Assembly: GCA_005883655.1 (NCBI GenBank)
Contig: VBDA01000435.1
Coordinates: 376 to 7,342 of the forward strand
DNA: 6,967 bases
Reading direction: 5' to 3'
Source of the DNA: Betaproteobacteria bacterium
GTDB taxonomy: Bacteria > Pseudomonadota > Gammaproteobacteria > Burkholderiales > Casimicrobiaceae
Shown here piece after piece: positions 5,687 through 6,967 of the stretch (within the stretch, counting starts at the first letter, position 1; each line of letters opens with the position of its first letter). The position numbers and the translations under genes were made by a program. The notes under the pieces were generated by a model. It was not told the origin of the DNA and did not search any database. It saw only the letters and a program-made list of their open reading frames with translations.

Positions 5687-6725
5687 ATGAACTTGGCTTC
5701 ACGCGCTCTGCGACAAGCGTTGTTTGTCGCCGCGCTGGCATCTGGACTCGCCGCGGGCGCAGCCTTCGCCGCGAACAGCTATGCGGTGCGCAACCTCGAC
5801 CCGCCGAGCACCGCGACGACAACCTCAAGAACGGCTGGGGCATCGCGTTGAGCGCGACCAGCCCCATCTGGGTTGCCGATAACGGAACCGGCAAGTCGAC
5901 GCTGTATGACGGTCTTGGGAACATGCTGTCGCTGGTCGTTACCGTTCCGTCCGCATCGGGCAGCGACCCGGGAGCGCCGACCGGCATTGTCTTCAACGGT
6001 TCCAACGATTTCGTGGTCAGAAGCGGCACGGCGGCCGGCGCTGCCCGGTTCATCTTCGCTGCGGAAGACGGGCTCATCTCGGGCTGGTCGCCGGGCGTTG
6101 ATGCGACGCACGCAATCCACGCCGTGTTCATGGCGAGTGCGGTGTACAAGGGTCTCACGCTGGCATCGAACGGCGGCGTCAATATGCTCTACGCCGCGGA
6201 CTTCCACGGGCACAAGATCGACGTCTTCGGCCCCAATTTCACGCCCAGGAAAATGCCCGGCGCGTTCGTCGATCCGAATATCCCCGCCAACTTCTCGCCG
6301 TTCAACATTCTGTCCCTCGGTGGGCGCCTGTACGTCGCGTATGCACAAAAGGAAGAGAACGGCGACGACGAGGTCGCCGGGCCGGGCCTGGGCACCTGCT
6401 GCAACGGGTCGCGACGGGCGGAACGCTCAACGCGCCGTGGGGCATGGCGATCGCGCCGGCGAACTTCGGAGACTTCAGCGGTAGCCTTCTGGTCGGCAAT
6501 TTCGGCGACGGCACGATCAACGCCTTCAATCCCACAAGCGGTGCATTTCTCGGACAGTTGCGAACGCCCGACGGCCAAATCCTCGTGATCGACGGCTTGT
6601 GGGGCATCGCATTTGGCAATGGCAGCACGGCACAAAACCTGCCGTCGAACACCCTCTTCTTTGCGGCTGGTCCGAACGGCGAGGAGAATGGAGTCTTTGG
6701 CAGGATCGATGCCGCTTCGCCCTAA
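5687..6725 (+). pseudogene. Secreted TIGR03118 family protein (beta-propeller-like), two frame breaks
   Basis: Three frames in series rebuild one TIGR03118-family protein. Piece 1 starts at ATG 5687, six bases after GAGGGGG, with a clear signal peptide (FVAALASGLAAGAAFA) and then NSYAVRNL up to 5797; this frame stops at 5849-5851, giving 54 residues. Piece 2 (about 5806-6387) reads EHRDDNLKNGWGIALS, WVADNGTGKSTLYDG, PTGIVFNGSNDFVV, FIFAAEDGLISGWSP, AVYKGLTLASNG, DPNIPANFSPFNI and DDEVAGPG. Piece 3 (about 6393-6722) reads HLLQRVATGGTLNAPWGMA, FGDFSGSLLVGNFGDG, NAFNPTSGAFLGQL and IDGLWGIAFGNG, then stops at 6723-6725. From my memory of the family, about 8 residues are missing at the first junction and about 11 at the second, so both look like short deletions (near 16 and 28 nt); restoring them gives about 360 residues. 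Exported; NHL/beta-propeller-like; function unknown. Confidence 0.85.
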
Positions 6726-6776
6726 CGGGATCGGTAGCGATGGCGCATGGCCCGACGCCGCCACTGCGCATCGAAA

Positions 6777-6813
6777 GGTCTCAACCCGGGCCACGATCGC
6801 TCGGGTTGAGATC
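6777..6813 (+). terminator. 15-bp stem-loop after the TIGR03118 gene, lacking a T-run
   Basis: Bases 6777-6791 pair with 6799-6813 across a 7-base loop, with 13 Watson-Crick and two G-T pairs; the core is TCTCAACCCG with CGGGTTGAGA. It starts 51 bases after the stop codon. It is followed by GCCCCCC rather than T bases, so it is more likely a transcript 3'-end stabiliser or a terminator needing a factor. It is near-symmetric and could act on either strand. Confidence 0.5.
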
Positions 6814-6915
6814 GCCCCCCTAACGCAAGAATCAGTACGAGAATCACCTAAGCCCGGCAGCGCTACCACGGTTCGACGGCGGGCAGTATCATTGTCTGCA
6901 AGCGGGGTTCTCGAC

Positions 6916-6967
6916 ATGACGTGGTCGGTTATTGCGGCGAGCATTGCGGCGGCTCTCGTCGCGAATG
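6916..6967 (+). CDS. 5' end of a gene with a hydrophobic N-terminus (partial)
   Basis: ATG 6916 opens a frame reading MTWSVIAASIAAALVAN that runs off the window. The composition fits a signal peptide or first membrane helix. A GGGG stretch about 8 bases upstream is a weak ribosome site. Only 17 codons are visible, so neither the product nor the start is secure. Confidence 0.35.
   Translation, partial: MTWSVIAASIAAALVAN

Noticed and set aside
5572..5800. N-terminal extension of the middle TIGR03118 frame
   Set aside because: The sequence before the family-like EHRDDNLKNGWG is not family-like and has no signal peptide, whereas the ATG at 5687 in another frame has both a signal peptide and a ribosome site.
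1..6967. CRISPR array, transposon ends, tRNA or rRNA
   Set aside because: I saw no regularly spaced repeats, no paired terminal repeats with a transposase, and no cloverleaf or rRNA motifs on either strand.

Overview
The window is GC-rich, densely coding DNA of the kind seen in Betaproteobacteria such as soil or freshwater Burkholderiales-like lineages. This rests on codon style and on recognised protein families, not on a marker gene, so the taxonomy is tentative. There is no rRNA, tRNA, CRISPR array, transposase or integrase.

Layout. (1) 143-1717 (+) is an intact fusion of a periplasmic substrate-binding domain with an ABC permease, of the OpuC/OsmF/EgtU-like quaternary-ammonium uptake group. 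(2) 1718-1900 is an AT-richer leader with a 10-bp palindrome, a near-perfect tandem repeat, two mutually exclusive small hairpins and a consensus Shine-Dalgarno. (3) 1901-4034 (+) is a secreted DUF6351 (tannase/esterase-like alpha/beta hydrolase) gene whose reading frame is broken near 2516-2522, followed by a textbook intrinsic terminator at 4062-4093. (4) On the minus strand, 5242-4589 is a 1-Cys peroxiredoxin and 4445-4137 is a small antibiotic-biosynthesis-monooxygenase (YgiN-like) protein. Both are intact, point the same way, and are separated by 143 bp containing a strong hairpin. (5) 5243-5686 is a 444-bp stretch without a convincing protein gene. It holds a TATAAT box for the peroxiredoxin, a two-tiered 54-nt hairpin at 5437-5490 that resembles an integron attC site or a C4-type phage antisense RNA, and a possible ECF-type promoter for the next gene. 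(6) 5687-6725 (+) is a secreted TIGR03118-family beta-propeller-like protein gene, broken in two places. (7) A 15-bp hairpin at 6777-6813 follows it, and the first 17 codons of another gene with a hydrophobic N-terminus run off the right edge.

Function. The genes do not form one pathway. The peroxiredoxin and monooxygenase could form a small oxidative or quinone-stress unit. The transporter belongs to osmolyte or quaternary-amine uptake. The most notable observation is that both genes for secreted enzyme-like proteins carry frame breaks, three in total, and each break looks like a short deletion relative to the remembered family pattern, while the transporter and the two cytosolic-type genes are intact. 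This could be genuine gene decay or an assembly/consensus artefact. The most interesting unexplained structure is the hairpin element at 5437-5490. I see no clear evidence of a new multi-gene system.
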